Positions 1 through 11,220 of a stretch of DNA of 64,000 nucleotides are shown piece after piece. The position numbers were made by a program, and so were the translations under genes. The DNA is from Diorhabda sublineata (lineage: Eukaryota; Arthropoda; Insecta; Coleoptera; Chrysomelidae), in contig NC_079477.1 in NCBI RefSeq assembly GCF_026230105.1, positions 4,345,001 to 4,409,000 of the forward strand, written 5' to 3'. The notes beneath the pieces were generated by a model. That model was not told where the DNA came from and made no database searches. It saw only the letters and a list, made by a program, of their open reading frames with translations. Position 1 is the first letter of the stretch; every line of letters begins with the position of its first letter.

Positions 1-450
1 AATTAAATGAGAACGGTAGCAAGAGTAAACATAAGTTAATAATTACTATATAACTTCGGTTGTAATTATTAATATTTTCGCGAAGCGAAATTCCTTATTA
101 TAAATTTGAAATCATTTATTCTGAACACCTATTAGTGTTACATAACAATTCGCTCCTCGCAAATTACACTTTGCTCGGTAGTATCACTGGCTTGAACATC
201 TTCGATATTTCTGTCTAACTAGATATCCCTGCCTTTGAAACTATTCTTGTCTTTAATACACTGGTCGACAAAAAAAAATTAGTAGTAACAAAAGAATGAA
301 TAGCATATTGTGATTAAATGGACCTATACAAATACGGAAATATGAAAAAAATAAATGTATCACGTAAGGTTTTCAAGTTACATTTATAGAACCATGTTCA
401 TTGGTAAAATATTTGAAATTTATTAAAAAAATAATTACACGTCTTTTAAA
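1..450. other. AT-rich stretch, nothing recognised
   Basis: No long reading frame, repeat or RNA gene is visible. Confidence 0.5.
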
Positions 451-1810
451 TTATATATATTGACAATATTTATAGTTTACATCTAATTTCCATTTTTGTA
501 ATTTCTTGGTGAAACCTTTCACCCTACACATCACTGACAGCTCCCAAATTTTCGGAAAAAAATGTCGTATAGAAATGGAGGAAATGAATTTTCGAGCATC
601 ATGGGATTCGTAGGCGTCTAGAAGTTCATCAACTAACTGTTGGTAGTTTGGATCCAAATTGTTGTCCAAAAATCCCTTGACTACACTAACAAATACCTTC
701 CATGCTCTAAGTTCCTGTTTGGTTAGCTTTTTCGCAAAATTTTCATCGTCCAGCAATTTTCTCATTTGTGGTTCAATAAAAATACCTTCCTTTAACTTGG
801 CATCACTCAACTGGGGAAAGACTTCTCTAAGGTATTTGAATCCATCACCCTCTTTATCTATAGCATTTACAAAGTTTTTCATCAATCCAAGTTTAATGTG
901 AAGGGGTGGAGGAAGGTAGAAAAACATTTTTGGGATATACAACTGGTATTAAAAACTTAACATTTTGAGATCCCGGTTGAAACTCACTTCTTGCTTGCCA
1001 ATTTTTTTTACATAGTATTGATCTTAAATTGATTGATTTTAAATATCCATTGTGTAATAACATTGCTTTTAAACAGTATTTAGACGAGTCACTGGGATTA
1101 TGCTTAATATTAAGTTCCTTCATTAGACCATTAATATCCGTACAATCACACAACGAATTTTCCATATTGTAGAATGCTAAAAATGTAGCATTTCTTTTTC
1201 TAAGGATCGTAATTTTTGTCTCTTTGGCTAACAAGTTCCATTCCTTAAGACGGGAAGCTAGAAGTTAAGACTGTTGCTATGATAACCCCAAATCCCGTGC
1301 TAAATCATCCAATCACTTTGAACAATCAAATGTGGCTCGCCGGAACTGGTACTTGGAGTAAAATAGGGTCAGTGCATTGTTCTTCGGAGCTTCCAGATGA
1401 TACGTTGTCTCCAGTATCTCCTGAAACAATATTTTGCGGATCTAAAGGCGCAATCGGTACTGGTAAATCTTCGTTAAGGGTCGTATAGCAGACGGCAAAT
1501 TTGAATACTCGATCTTATGTTTTCCTTTCTTAGTATAACCTTCAGACTTTGTTAGACGTCGTCAAAATGGTTAGTAGGTTCCTGCCATACCATTGGAATT
1601 GCAAAAGGCATGCTTGTTTTCTTCCCAATTATCCATTACACCAATGACACGCTACAACTAACACAGCACGCGTGGGAGTCCACTGTTTGTCCTGGTCTCC
1701 AAATAAAGTACCAAAATATTTAAAATAGGGTTTTTCACATTTTTGGATTTTGATTTTACCATAAATTCTACACAAGAAGATTTGCAACTGCGGCGCGGTA
1801 GACTCGACAT
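451..1810 (-). pseudogene. Decayed ORF of a multicopy insect protein family, probably transposon-derived
   Basis: Read on the minus strand this is a chain of matches to a protein I remember as highly repeated in insect genomes, without an agreed name. In order there are an N-terminal part starting MSSLPRRSCKSS near 1810; a region reading like LPSAIRP; an acidic stretch ending SGSSEEQ near 1400; a segment ASRLKEWNLLAKETKIT near 1250-1200; CLKAMLLHNG near 1060; and the family's most conserved block, PPPLHIKLGLMKNFVNAID (942-850), followed by LSDAKLKEGIFIEPQMRKLL. Several frameshifts separate these blocks, and the part between the LLHNG segment and KKNWQARSEF is deleted. The longest uninterrupted piece is 451-942. 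No intron or start context suggests an active gene. Family recognition is from memory and the function is unknown. Confidence 0.65.
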
Positions 1811-2660
1811 TTTCGTCTTTATAATGACTTTGTGCACTATGAACAGATAACTTACTATGAAATTCAATAAAATACTAATTTTAAATGTTATTTCTATGTT
1901 TATTATTCTGAATGATACAGTTCACGTATTTTTTCGGTCATAAAATTTAGCGATATTAATGTAAACAGGTATAAATAAGCTATTAAAAAGTGGTACGTGT
2001 TAGGGTTAGGGTTAAATATTTTTCTATCATTGGACGAGTATTTCCATTATAAAAATAAAGGTATCGCTTGTGTTAGGGAAATCTTGTCGGCCAATATTAT
2101 AATACGTAAAGTGGTGTAGAGCAAGAGGTGAGGCAGAAACGTGTCCTAATATATGCACTTTCCTTGTTTCGGACCGACATTATTGCTGGATTTATTCGGT
2201 GCGAATGTTATCCTGAAGCTATTACATGAGAAAATCACAGAATTATTCCTAGAAATGAAACGGATTAGTGAATAATAATTTGGAGTTAACAGTAGCGTCG
2301 CGAATATAAGATATCCAAGTTTCGCCTCTTATTTAAATAGTTATTATATTTTCTTCACGTAAAGCTTCTTCTAATTAATTTTAGTTACTGGTTCTCATGC
2401 ACGTGTTAATGTCAATCAACCATTCTAACATGGTACGTAGATTATGCGCGATGCGTAAAGACATAGAGATGCTGCCGTTACTTGTGAAACCAATTTTATG
2501 CAAATTAGCAGAGCTTGAGTTAAATATTCAATAGATTTGATTCACTTTTCATTCCAAAATTCTAAATTTTTTTGGTGTTTCTGCTTTTACTATGAGTATG
2601 ACTGGAATGAATAAAGTCTCATTTTATATGTTTAACCTATATTCCTGCTTTTACTTAATC
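1811..2660. other. AT-rich stretch, nothing recognised
   Basis: No coding frame is supported. It contains a short GTTAGG-type run at 1999-2016 of under three units, which is probably chance. Confidence 0.45.
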
Positions 2661-3010
2661 ATATCAAAGAAAGAATGTCGTTTGATCTGTTTGAAATAAA
2701 AACAAGTCTGAATACAGATATTTTCAATCAACATGAGTTATCAGAAAATGCCATTGCTCAGGCACAGGTCTTTAAAAAGATTAGTTTCAGCAAATAAAAC
2801 ATTACTAGAGGCGTTTCCACTGAATAATTTGAGTGAAAAGTTGAAAGTAAAAATAGAAATAAAATCCACATGATTGTGTCTACAGCTCCAACAATAAGAA
2901 ATATTTGGTTATTGTATCGAGAAGTTTCTGTACCTAAAACAACTTGTAGCAATTTTTTCAGAGATAATTTGTGACAATAGCTCAAAACTTACAAAGTAAT
3001 TGTCTTTTGT
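2661..3010. repeat. Diverged outlying copy of the 5.4-7.3 kb satellite family
   Basis: The stretch with ATTTGATCTGTTTGAAATAA-like sequence at about 2661-2740 recurs at 5391-5460. The following part (AATCCACATGATTGTGTCTACAGC near 2862, then GAGAAGTTTCTGTACCTAAA) aligns by eye with the unit of the 5.4-7.3 kb array. No function is visible. Confidence 0.6.
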
Positions 3011-3735
3011 GTAATTTTATCAAGAATTAGAGGTGTCAGTATCGCAAGGAAAACTTTTCGATCATTTTCCTTCATTTAAAAACAGCTACCGTTCTTTAGA
3101 TTTAGAAAAAACTAATTAAATGCTGTCCAACATCATTTTAGTAATTATTATTGTGATTATGTGTTCGTTTTGCCCGGTGCTGTCTTTTTTTACTGATCAA
3201 ATTGACATTGAATTTATACTGGTTCGTGTGCACATAAAATGAGTGCACTTGTAGTTGTCGAAACCGTAATTTTGGAAAATAATCGACTTTAGCGTCAAAT
3301 ATTTAGATACAATTAATTCGTTTTTCCTTTGAGCGTCCAAAATCAACTGTATGTATTAATTACAAATGGAGCTGAATGCAAAAGTACTGAATATAAAATT
3401 ACTTTTAAAACAAAAAAGCTGGTTGTGCGAGTGTGATTATATTTATTATTTTTCGTCTTTATTAGTTGTAAACAACCAGGAATAAAAATGAACAAAAGCT
3501 TATAGTGAAAATTTAAAACAAATAAAAAGTTTTCTTAGAAATACAATGGATTCAAGAAGAGGCCATTAATTTCTAATATTTAGATGAGGTTGAATGGTAC
3601 CCATCCTTCTTTTACCTTATTTTGTATATCCTCGAAGTATTAAATTGCACGTCAATATAGATTTATTAAGTTACTGACTCACTTTATTATCAATTAATTA
3701 ATAAATTAAATCTTAATAATTTTTGAAAGAAAGAT
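3011..3735. other. AT-rich stretch, nothing recognised
   Basis: No coding frame or repeat that I can support. Confidence 0.45.
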
Positions 3736-3780
3736 AAAATTTGACGTTTCGACTTTTCTTTAAGTCTTCATCAAAATTAG
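3736..3780 (-). ncRNA. Hammerhead-like motif of a Penelope-like element
   Basis: On the minus strand the sequence reads TTGATGA, then GACTT and AAGTC as a perfect 5-bp stem around a 6-base loop, then GAAACGTC. This is the layout of a hammerhead core (CUGAUGA - stem II - GAAA) as found in the repeats of Penelope-like elements. The usual C at the start of the first core block is T here, which should impair self-cleavage. No Penelope coding sequence lies nearby, so this is an isolated fragment. Confidence 0.45.
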
Positions 3781-5390
3781 ATAATAATAACAGAAGAGAC
3801 CTAAAATCAAACTATGTGAAATCTCCATGTGAAATATTTTTTTTCATGAATCCGCCATAAAAACGAAGATTTGAAAAAAAAAATCATCGAAATCGGATGA
3901 TTTTTCGATTTTCTGGAGCCAAAAAACGAGGGGACCGCGAAAGTATAAAATTACCAAATTATTTTTTGGTGATGATGGAGTTTATTACCACGCATATGAA
4001 AATTTCTCAATATCAACTGGTAATATAGAATATTTGAGTTATAGATTTTTTGGTGTTCACGTTAGATTATGTGGACTATGAAGGGACGATAGCTGCTTTC
4101 TATTTAGATCAAAACTCAGATTATTCTCACTTGTGATGTTATAACTCATTTTAAAGCACGTTCCTTTTCAGTCCCACAAGTCTGACCTAACTGAGTTTTT
4201 ACCAGCACAAGCTTGAGACTGTGTGTTTCAGTTAGTTTTGTAAACTCAGATTGAAAGTGAGGTTAAGGACAACACATTGCAACTAAGTACACAATACTGA
4301 ATTATTGCATACATTATAAATAAATAATCTTGTAATTTCTTTCGCTACGAGTAATCGGCGGTTGGGTCACCGACATTTATGTCGTTATTGAGAATATTAA
4401 TTCTTTTATTCACTGAATAGTGACGTGATTATCTGAGTATAAGATACTCACATAACTCACTTGAATATAAATAGAAAGTAACTAATATGTCAACAGTTTT
4501 TGGTACACCTCCAATGACAAAGGGGCATAAAATCGGTCCTATGACGAAATAAATATGTCTAGTTGTTAAGTATAGATTATATTGGACCTATGTCAAGCAT
4601 TTCTTTCATTGTTGTCAAATTACGTGAAAATTATGATTTTAACATTATTTCTCACTTTTAAAGCTACGCTACTGTGATAATATGTCTTCAGGCACAACGA
4701 TTTTGGATTTTGAGAGCCGAAGGAATAGATTGATAATGGTAACGTATGCGGTTTAATTACCACGTGGATTTGTAATGTGTGTAATGTATATTGTAGCGGA
4801 GAACGCTACATTGCCGACAGGGATTTGTAGCTGTCAGTAAGAGGTACACGGCAACTAAGTTTACACATTTAGCATATAAATGTTCACCTAAACGTAACGG
4901 AAATTTTGTTGAAAATTGCTCAAATTGGTTTATAGAAGATATGAATGAATATAACTGTCTGTCTCTCCAGCATCGACAATTATTCCAACTGTCAAGTATC
5001 ATAAATTAATATCTTTAAATTAATTACTTTACTTAGTTTAGCTGATCATTTTCTAGTCGTTCCTAATAGTGTTCAGATCAACGTTCTATTTTTTATTTCT
5101 GTCTATTTTCATCCCAAAACAGTTTTGTTTTTGAAAACTTATGATGATGAGTGTCATACTCAAATTTTCTTATTTGTAATTTATAATCGACTCGAATTTC
5201 TATTAATTTTTCCATAATATAATATGTTCATTTATAAACTTCAAATATATTAAAACATTTCATTATATGTTTCCAATTCTACATCGCTAAAAACTAAAAT
5301 TACTTTTCAATTCCTATGCCAAGTTACGTAGAGTTTTTGTGTATAATTTCCTGATTAATGGTAATTAAAAAATAGCAATTACTTTGATCC
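3781..5390. other. AT-rich stretch, nothing recognised
   Basis: Short reading frames only; none looks coding. Confidence 0.4.
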
Positions 5391-7275
5391 TATCAAAGGA
5401 AGAATTTCATTTGATCTGTTTGAAATAAAAACAACTGTAAATACAGGTATTTTTAATCAACGAAAAACGCCGGAGCTTAGTGAAATTAAAGGCGCAATTC
5501 TTCCAAAAGTTGAACTCCAGAAAATCAAACACTACTACACAGGAAGATTGTAGAATTAGGTGAAAATTTGCAAAGTGTTTGTCTCTACAATTCACGTGAT
5601 CTCCTCTATAGCTTCAACAATGATAAATATCCCGATTTTATGAATTAAGAAGCTTATGATCATAAATGATCAGTTTGTAGACTTTAGAATGCTTGTGATC
5701 ATCTTTGCAGCTGCTTATTATCTCAAGATATCTCAAAATTGTGAAATTATTTGAAAATTCGTCTACTTATCTCCAAAATGAGGATATATATATCAAGAAG
5801 ATTGTGATTCTGAACTTACAGTTGTAGCGATTTGCTCAAAAAGAAACTATGAAAGCAGTTGAAACATCACAAAGTAATTTTCTTTGGAATGTTTGTGATA
5901 ATCTCTCCAGCTTCACCAATGTTAAAAGTTTGATTATTGTTCCAAGAAGTTTATCATTTCAAAGAACCAACTTCTGTCAAGATTTTTCACAGAAAAATTG
6001 TGGAATTTGGTGAAAATTTGCGAAGTAGTTGTCTCTAAAATCCACGTAATCGACTACCTATTTCCAAAAAAGAGGAAAATTTGGGTTATATGTACCAAGA
6101 AGTTTATGATCCTAAATTAACAGTTGTTGTTATTGTACTCAAAGAGAAACTATAAAACAATTGAAATATCACAAAGTAATTTTCTTTGGAATGTTTGTGG
6201 TAATCTCTCCAACTTCACCAATGTTAAAAGTTTGATTATTGTTCCAAGAAGTTTATCATTCCAAAGAACCAACTTCTGTCAAGATTTTTCACAGAAAAAT
6301 TGTGGAATTTGGTGAAAATTTGCGAAGTAGTTGTCTCTAAAATCCACGTAATCGACTACCTATTTCCAAAAAAGAGGAAAATTTGGGTTATATGTACCAA
6401 GAAGTTTATGATCCTAAATTAACAGTTGTTGTTATTGTACTCAAAGAGAAACTATAAAACAATTGAAATATCACAAAGTAATTTTCTTTGGAATGTTTGT
6501 GGTAATCTCTCCAACTTCACCAATGTTAAAAGTTTGATTATTGTTCCAAGAAGTTTATCATTTTAAAGAACCAGCGTCTGGCAAGATTTTTCACATAAAA
6601 ATTGTGGATTTTGTGCAAACTATCTCTATAATCTACGTAATCATCTATCTATCTCTGAAAATGGTAAGCATTTGAGTTATATGTATCAAGAAGATTATGA
6701 TCCTAAATCAACAGTTGTAAATTTGTTCAAAGAGTAATTATGATTGGAATTGAAACATCACAAAGTAATTCTCTTTGGAATTTTTGTGATAATCTCTCCA
6801 GCATCACAAACGTTAAAAGTTTTCCAGAAAAATGATGGAATAGGGTGAAAATTTGCAAAATAATTGTCTCTAGAATCCACATAATCGACTACCTATCTCC
6901 AAAAATGAGAAAAATTTAGGTTATATGTACCACGAAGATTATGATCCTAAACTAACAGTTGTAGAAATTTTACTCAAAGAGAAGCTATAAAACGATTGAA
7001 ACATCACAAAGTCATTCTCTTTGGAATGTTTATTATCATATTATCTGTAATTATCGTTTATCATATTAAACAAACAGCCTGTGAATATATTCTTCAGAAT
7101 GTTTGTGACCATCTCTCCAGCTCCTCCAATAGTAAAAGTCTCATTAAGGAAGTCTTACATTCCAAGCTCCTGGCAAGATATTTTAAGAAAAATTGTGGAA
7201 TTAGGTGAAAAATTGTAGAGTAATTTGCTCTAGAATCCACGTGATTGTCTCTCCAGCTCAACCAACCAAGTCAAG
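5391..7275. repeat. Satellite-like tandem array with a 302-bp unit
   Basis: The phrase TCACAAAGTAATTTTCTTTG recurs ending near 5870, 6172 and 6474, so two adjacent units are both exactly 302 bp long and nearly identical. Later copies are shorter and more diverged (next anchors near 6761 and 7007), and a partial, diverged unit precedes the array from about 5391. Short frames inside it (6124-6315, 6996-7208) simply repeat with the unit and are not genes. Confidence 0.85.
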
Positions 7276-8717
7276 AGGTCTTTGAACGGATAGCTTGTGA
7301 CAGGATTTTGTTCAATTTTCGTGAACGTAGACCAAGATAACTATCTACTTGGATATAATTTTCAACAGTACTGTTTAGCTCTAACTAATAGGAATATCAG
7401 TATTGTATCTTATTGAAACTATAATTATAAATAATGAATTGGAGTATTGTAGTTTTTATACATTATATTTTTAGTACTAAAAAATTGATTGGTTGAATTA
7501 ATATACTTAAGGAAATATCTATTGACCCACTTAATTAATGTAAAGTGAATACTTCACTGAAAATATTCAGAAAATCGTGTAAACATCAGTGTGAATTAAA
7601 ATCAGCAATTATCTGTAATACAAAATTAGCATTTAGAGACGCATATTAGTGTTTTAGCATTCAATGCCATTAACAATTATGCAAATTGTCATAGTCGACA
7701 AACTTAACTACTTGATTACTTTCTTTCCACCGTTCCCCGAGTTTATAATCCAAAAACAGACCCTTATTTCACTTTATTATTGTTGGAAAGTATTTGTCTT
7801 CATTTGTACTTTTTGTATCCCGATTTCGTTTCTATGATATATAAATATGATCTAGTAGAAATGAAAAATAAGAGATTGAAAGTGTTAAATAAGAAATAAA
7901 TAAATGTTAAAGATATAAAATAAGTTCTTTGATTTTATGTGTTATCGGTTTGAGATAGTACATTGATGGAATTAAATTTGAAGTGTATATATACCAAAGT
8001 AAACGGCGTATTTTAAGTACACCATAAATAAATACTTCTCACGTTGATCTTTATCAGAGAAGTTATGGATATTTCCAATGGCTAATAACAAAAGATCCAA
8101 ACGAAGATCATTTCGAGATTATATCACGTTATGTGTACATCTAGTGATTTATTTTCTGGCAAATTCAATAAGTAAATCTGATTAAACCGTAAAACAAACA
8201 TATCATGAGCGTTCCACAAGAAATTTCTATACTTTTTTTTATTTCGCATTTTTTTTTAAATAAATTAGATATTTGAACAACAAAAAAAGTCAAATGTCTG
8301 TCTAAAATAAATATTGGTACTATAAATATCAGTTGATACAAGGTCTAAAGAGAAATGCAATGTAATGTCATTTGTATCTATGGAATGAAAAATGACTTAA
8401 AATCCGTTTTTCATCAGAATAGTGCAGTAAGACAGTCATAATAAAGAGTATGATAGAAAATTGAGACCTTATTACATTTTAATTCTTCTAGAAAGTACTC
8501 ATAGAGAACAACAGAGAGACATAGACCTCTACATTCGACTTATTTCTATATAGTACAAGAGTTTTGAGAATCGAATAATAGGTGGCGCTAATAAGTTGTG
8601 GCAGCACTGTATTTGTTACTGAGAAACCATAGGTAATAGAAAAATTCACTAATATAAGCACCATCAGTTAATGCATCCAGTGATGAATGTCGACCAAAAT
8701 CAGTGATCAATTCGAGA
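7276..8717. other. AT-rich stretch, nothing recognised
   Basis: No coding frame is supported. The last part (about 8560-8717) may be the decayed left end of the mariner relic that follows. Confidence 0.4.
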
Positions 8718-9140
8718 AACATCTATGCTATGCGCAACATAATTGAAGAAGATCGATATGTGACTTATTGATAAATAGAGGCGACTCTTATGATATTGCA
8801 GTCTGCAATACAATCGATTTTGCATGTACATTCCGCATGCCATGGAACACGTCAAACAACTGAATATTTGAAGGAGAAACACATCAAATTAATGTCTCGT
8901 ATTCACCTGATTTATGCCTTTATGACTTTTTCTTCTTCTTCGCTGTTGAATAAAATATGCGTCGTCGGCGATTTTCATCACCTCAAGAAGCTGTTGAAAA
9001 GTTTCAAAATCATATCACTTTCACAGTGGAAAAAAAGTTTCCAGAATTGGTTTGAGCGTATGCAAATATGTATAGACTTTAATGACGAATATTTTTCAAA
9101 GCACTTGATCGTTTCAATTTGCCTTTTTGTAAAAACTTAA
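8718..9140 (+). pseudogene. Mariner transposase relic with a large internal deletion
   Basis: The first part reads like the helix-turn-helix domain of a mariner transposase (IEEDRYVTY at about 8745, then QSAIQSILH at 8800-8825). It is joined directly to the C-terminal catalytic-domain end: RQTTEYLKEKHIKLMS (8850-8895), a frameshifted stretch corresponding to the proline-aspartate-rich 'PPYSPDLAPCDFFLFP' region of the family, then QWKKSFQNWFERMQICIDFN (9020-9080) and EYFSKH. Most of the central catalytic domain, including the first two aspartates, is missing. The 116-codon frame 8790-9140 covers only part of it. Certainly inactive. Confidence 0.75.
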
Positions 9141-9627
9141 AAGACAATCCTCGTAGTTACCGTTTTCAATGGAAATTCAGTACTTTTGTGTTCTATTAAA
9201 TCACATTATCAACTAGATATTGGTAACACTGTTTAATATGGTACACAAGTAAGAACTGAGAATTATTTCCTGACAGAAGATTTTTTGTTACGAAAATTCT
9301 TGAAGGGAAATATTTATTCCTAATGTATAGCATTTAACTAGGCCCTTCATTCAAATACCTTTTTTCTATGTTCATGCAATAAACACAACTTTATTAAACT
9401 ATATTTACTGATCTGTCATTATAGTATAGAGGTTTGTGATCTAAAAAAACATAAATAATGTTCAAGTTAAATTATTCCCAATTACTAGTTCCTAACTTTC
9501 TCAATGTTAAACGATTGTGTTAATTAATTAATTATTAAATATTTTGCTTTTAAATTACGCTTTTTATTTTTCCACACATAAATAAAACATTTTTTAAATG
9601 AACGTGGAGAAATATTGTACGCAACTC
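9141..9627. other. AT-rich stretch, nothing recognised
   Basis: No coding frame, RNA gene or clear repeat. Confidence 0.4.
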
Positions 9628-9714
9628 GTGCAAAAAGTGTTAATTGCACTCGACGTGTTGTCAAACTCGTTAGACAAATTCACGTCGCGTGCAATACACA
9701 CTAACTCTTTGCAC
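9628..9714. repeat. Long hairpin-forming inverted repeat
   Basis: The left arm (9628-9657) starts GTGCAAAAAGTG and ends CGACGTG. The right arm (9681-9714) is its reverse complement with one 4-base indel and few mismatches, starting CACGTCG and ending CTCTTTGCAC. The 23-base centre contains TTGTC...GACAA, which extends the pairing. The whole 87-base palindrome ends 133 bases before the Crypton-like fragment and could be part of the same element or a separate foldback element. Confidence 0.8.
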
Positions 9715-9847
9715 TTTGCACATCATTATAATATTTTTTTCATTCATTTGCATTTATAAAGAATGTAATGTCTGAATCGGTCAAAAAGCGATTTATTTTT
9801 TCACTTTTTGCGTTAAACGTGTTATTTTTCGTAACGTGTTATTTTTC

Positions 9848-10098
9848 AACGCATTTCGACGCTCTTCGGCGTCTCTATTAGTGGATTCCAGTGTAGATAT
9901 AATTCAACTAAAAAGGACGGTGGGTGGAAATCCAACACAGTTGCGGAGGGTTACGTAGACGACTCAATAAAAAACAAAATAGATTCCGCAGTAAAAATTT
10001 TAACGGGAACATCTAGTAGGATCGTCAACATTTACAATTCAACCAATACTAATACAACTATAGACGATGCTATTTCTTTTGTACAGTTGTACTTTTAG
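9848..10098 (+). pseudogene. C-terminal end of a Crypton-like tyrosine recombinase
   Basis: The reading frame starting at 9848 gives FRRSSASLLVDSS and DIIQLKR. After the loss of about one base near 9915 it continues in another frame as GGWKSNTVAEGYVDDSIKNK and ends at a TAG at 10096-10098. This matches the C-terminal catalytic part of Crypton-type tyrosine recombinases of insects, in which the HxxR, H/W and terminal tyrosine (here in EGYVDDS) lie close together. The histidine of HxxR reads as asparagine here, and the rest of the recombinase and the N-terminal domain are absent, so it is a dead fragment with a well-preserved end. Assignment is from motif memory. Confidence 0.6.
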
Positions 10099-10319
10099 TA
10101 TTACTATTACAAAATAAAAATTGATAAAAGTTTTGTCGAATTTCTTTATGTCTACCGTCCTACTCGTGAAAAAAAAGTATTACTTCACTCACTTGTTGCA
10201 TAAATAACTATTATGAATTAATTCTTTGTTGCATAACAATTATTATTCGTTTTTGATGAAAATTGGAGATGTTGCTGAAAGAATAGAAACACATAGAATA
10301 GATTATTAGAGCATTTGTG

Positions 10320-10545
10320 AATGTCAGCCGAAGATATAGTAGACATGTCAATGCTTTAGTGGGATGCAGAAGATGGAAAAAGAAAGGAAAGACCAAGATC
10401 ACGATAGATAAAAGAAGTAGAGGAAGACCTTAATAATTAGCAATAAAGTAGAATGTAAAGTGTATTGGGAATGGATGCACTCCGCGAAAAATATTTAGAA
10501 AGCATTACGCGGCTCAAACCCACAAGGGGTTCACTGCCATGTGCG
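10320..10545 (+). pseudogene. Non-LTR retrotransposon tail fragment (weak)
   Basis: Frame-shifted pieces read RHVNALVG, KGRPRSR, IKEVEEDL and, near 10505, AQTHKGF. This order (GHV... - GRPR.RW - EVEEDL - AR.HKG) is that of the extreme C-terminus of some insect endonuclease-reverse transcriptases. Frames change at least twice. No polymerase domain remains. Possibly a different element from the neighbouring minus-strand tail. Confidence 0.4.
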
Positions 10546-10683
10546 TATCAAATTTTAAACAGTATTCAGGTTGAGTGTGATTACTAATATTCAGAGACTA
10601 GCTCCTCATTTGTAATATAATTGATGGTCTAATAATGAAATGTCTTCTTCTTCTTGTAGTAGGACGAGGTCCTGTCAGGTCTG

Positions 10684-11220
10684 TCATCTGCCCTCTTGTG
10701 ACGCCGATGTCCAGCTATCGTACCAGCGTTTTGGGGGCCTACCGATTGGGCGTCTTGTGTCTGGTTTCTGTGTTTTGGCCCATTTGGCAATCCGTTCTGG
10801 AGCCATTCGTTCTACATGGTCTCTCCATTGTCGGCGTCTTGCTCTTACCCATCTAACGACATCTTGTACTCCCAGTTCTCTTAAGGTATCTGTGTTGGGT
10901 ATTCTATCGTGGAGTGTGGTACCCTTTATTGTTCATAATATCTTCATCTCTGCTGTTCTCATTTTTCTCTTTGTTTGTGTTGTGTCTGCCCTTGTTTCTG
11001 CGGCATAGGTTAGTATGGGTCTGATACAGGTCTTGTAGATTCGCGTCTTACTTTCTATGCTCATATATTCATTTCTCCATATAATGTCCCGTAAATATCC
11101 CGATATTCTAGTTGCTTTCTTGATCTGCTTATCTACCTCGTCCGTTATGTTTCTGCTGCTCGTTGTTTCTACGCCCAAGTAGTTGAAATTCATTACTTGC
11201 TCTATATGAACTGTCTGTGT
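10684..11220 (-). pseudogene. C-terminal part of a non-LTR retrotransposon polyprotein
   Basis: Minus-strand reading from 11220 gives NFNYLGVETTSSRNITDEVD, SGYLRDIIWRNEYMS, SKTRIYKTCIRPILTYAAET and DTTQTKRKMRTAEMKIL. One TGA stop (near 10930) is followed in the same frame by GTTLHDRIPNTD, LRELGVQDVVRWVRARRRQW, HVERMAPERIAKWAKTQ and GRPPKRWYDSW, ending at a TGA at 10684-10686. This is the conserved post-polymerase tail of a widespread insect non-LTR family usually annotated as endonuclease-reverse transcriptase. The catalytic domain is absent (5' truncation). Plus-strand frames over 10635-11008 are antisense shadows. Shorter pieces of the same family lie at 22408, 23975, 25290 and 44038. Confidence 0.75.

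Noticed and set aside
659..901. 80-codon plus-strand frame
   Set aside because: Antisense to the conserved block of the 451-1810 relic.
1999..2016. GTTAGGGTTAGGGTTA run, a vertebrate-type telomere look-alike
   Set aside because: Fewer than three units and not the insect unit; likely chance.
5391..7275. Regular repeats considered as a CRISPR-like array
   Set aside because: The unit is 302 bp without unique spacers, and the genome is eukaryotic; it is a satellite.
10635..11008. Two plus-strand frames of 73 and 122 codons
   Set aside because: Antisense to the non-LTR tail, whose minus-strand motifs are clear.
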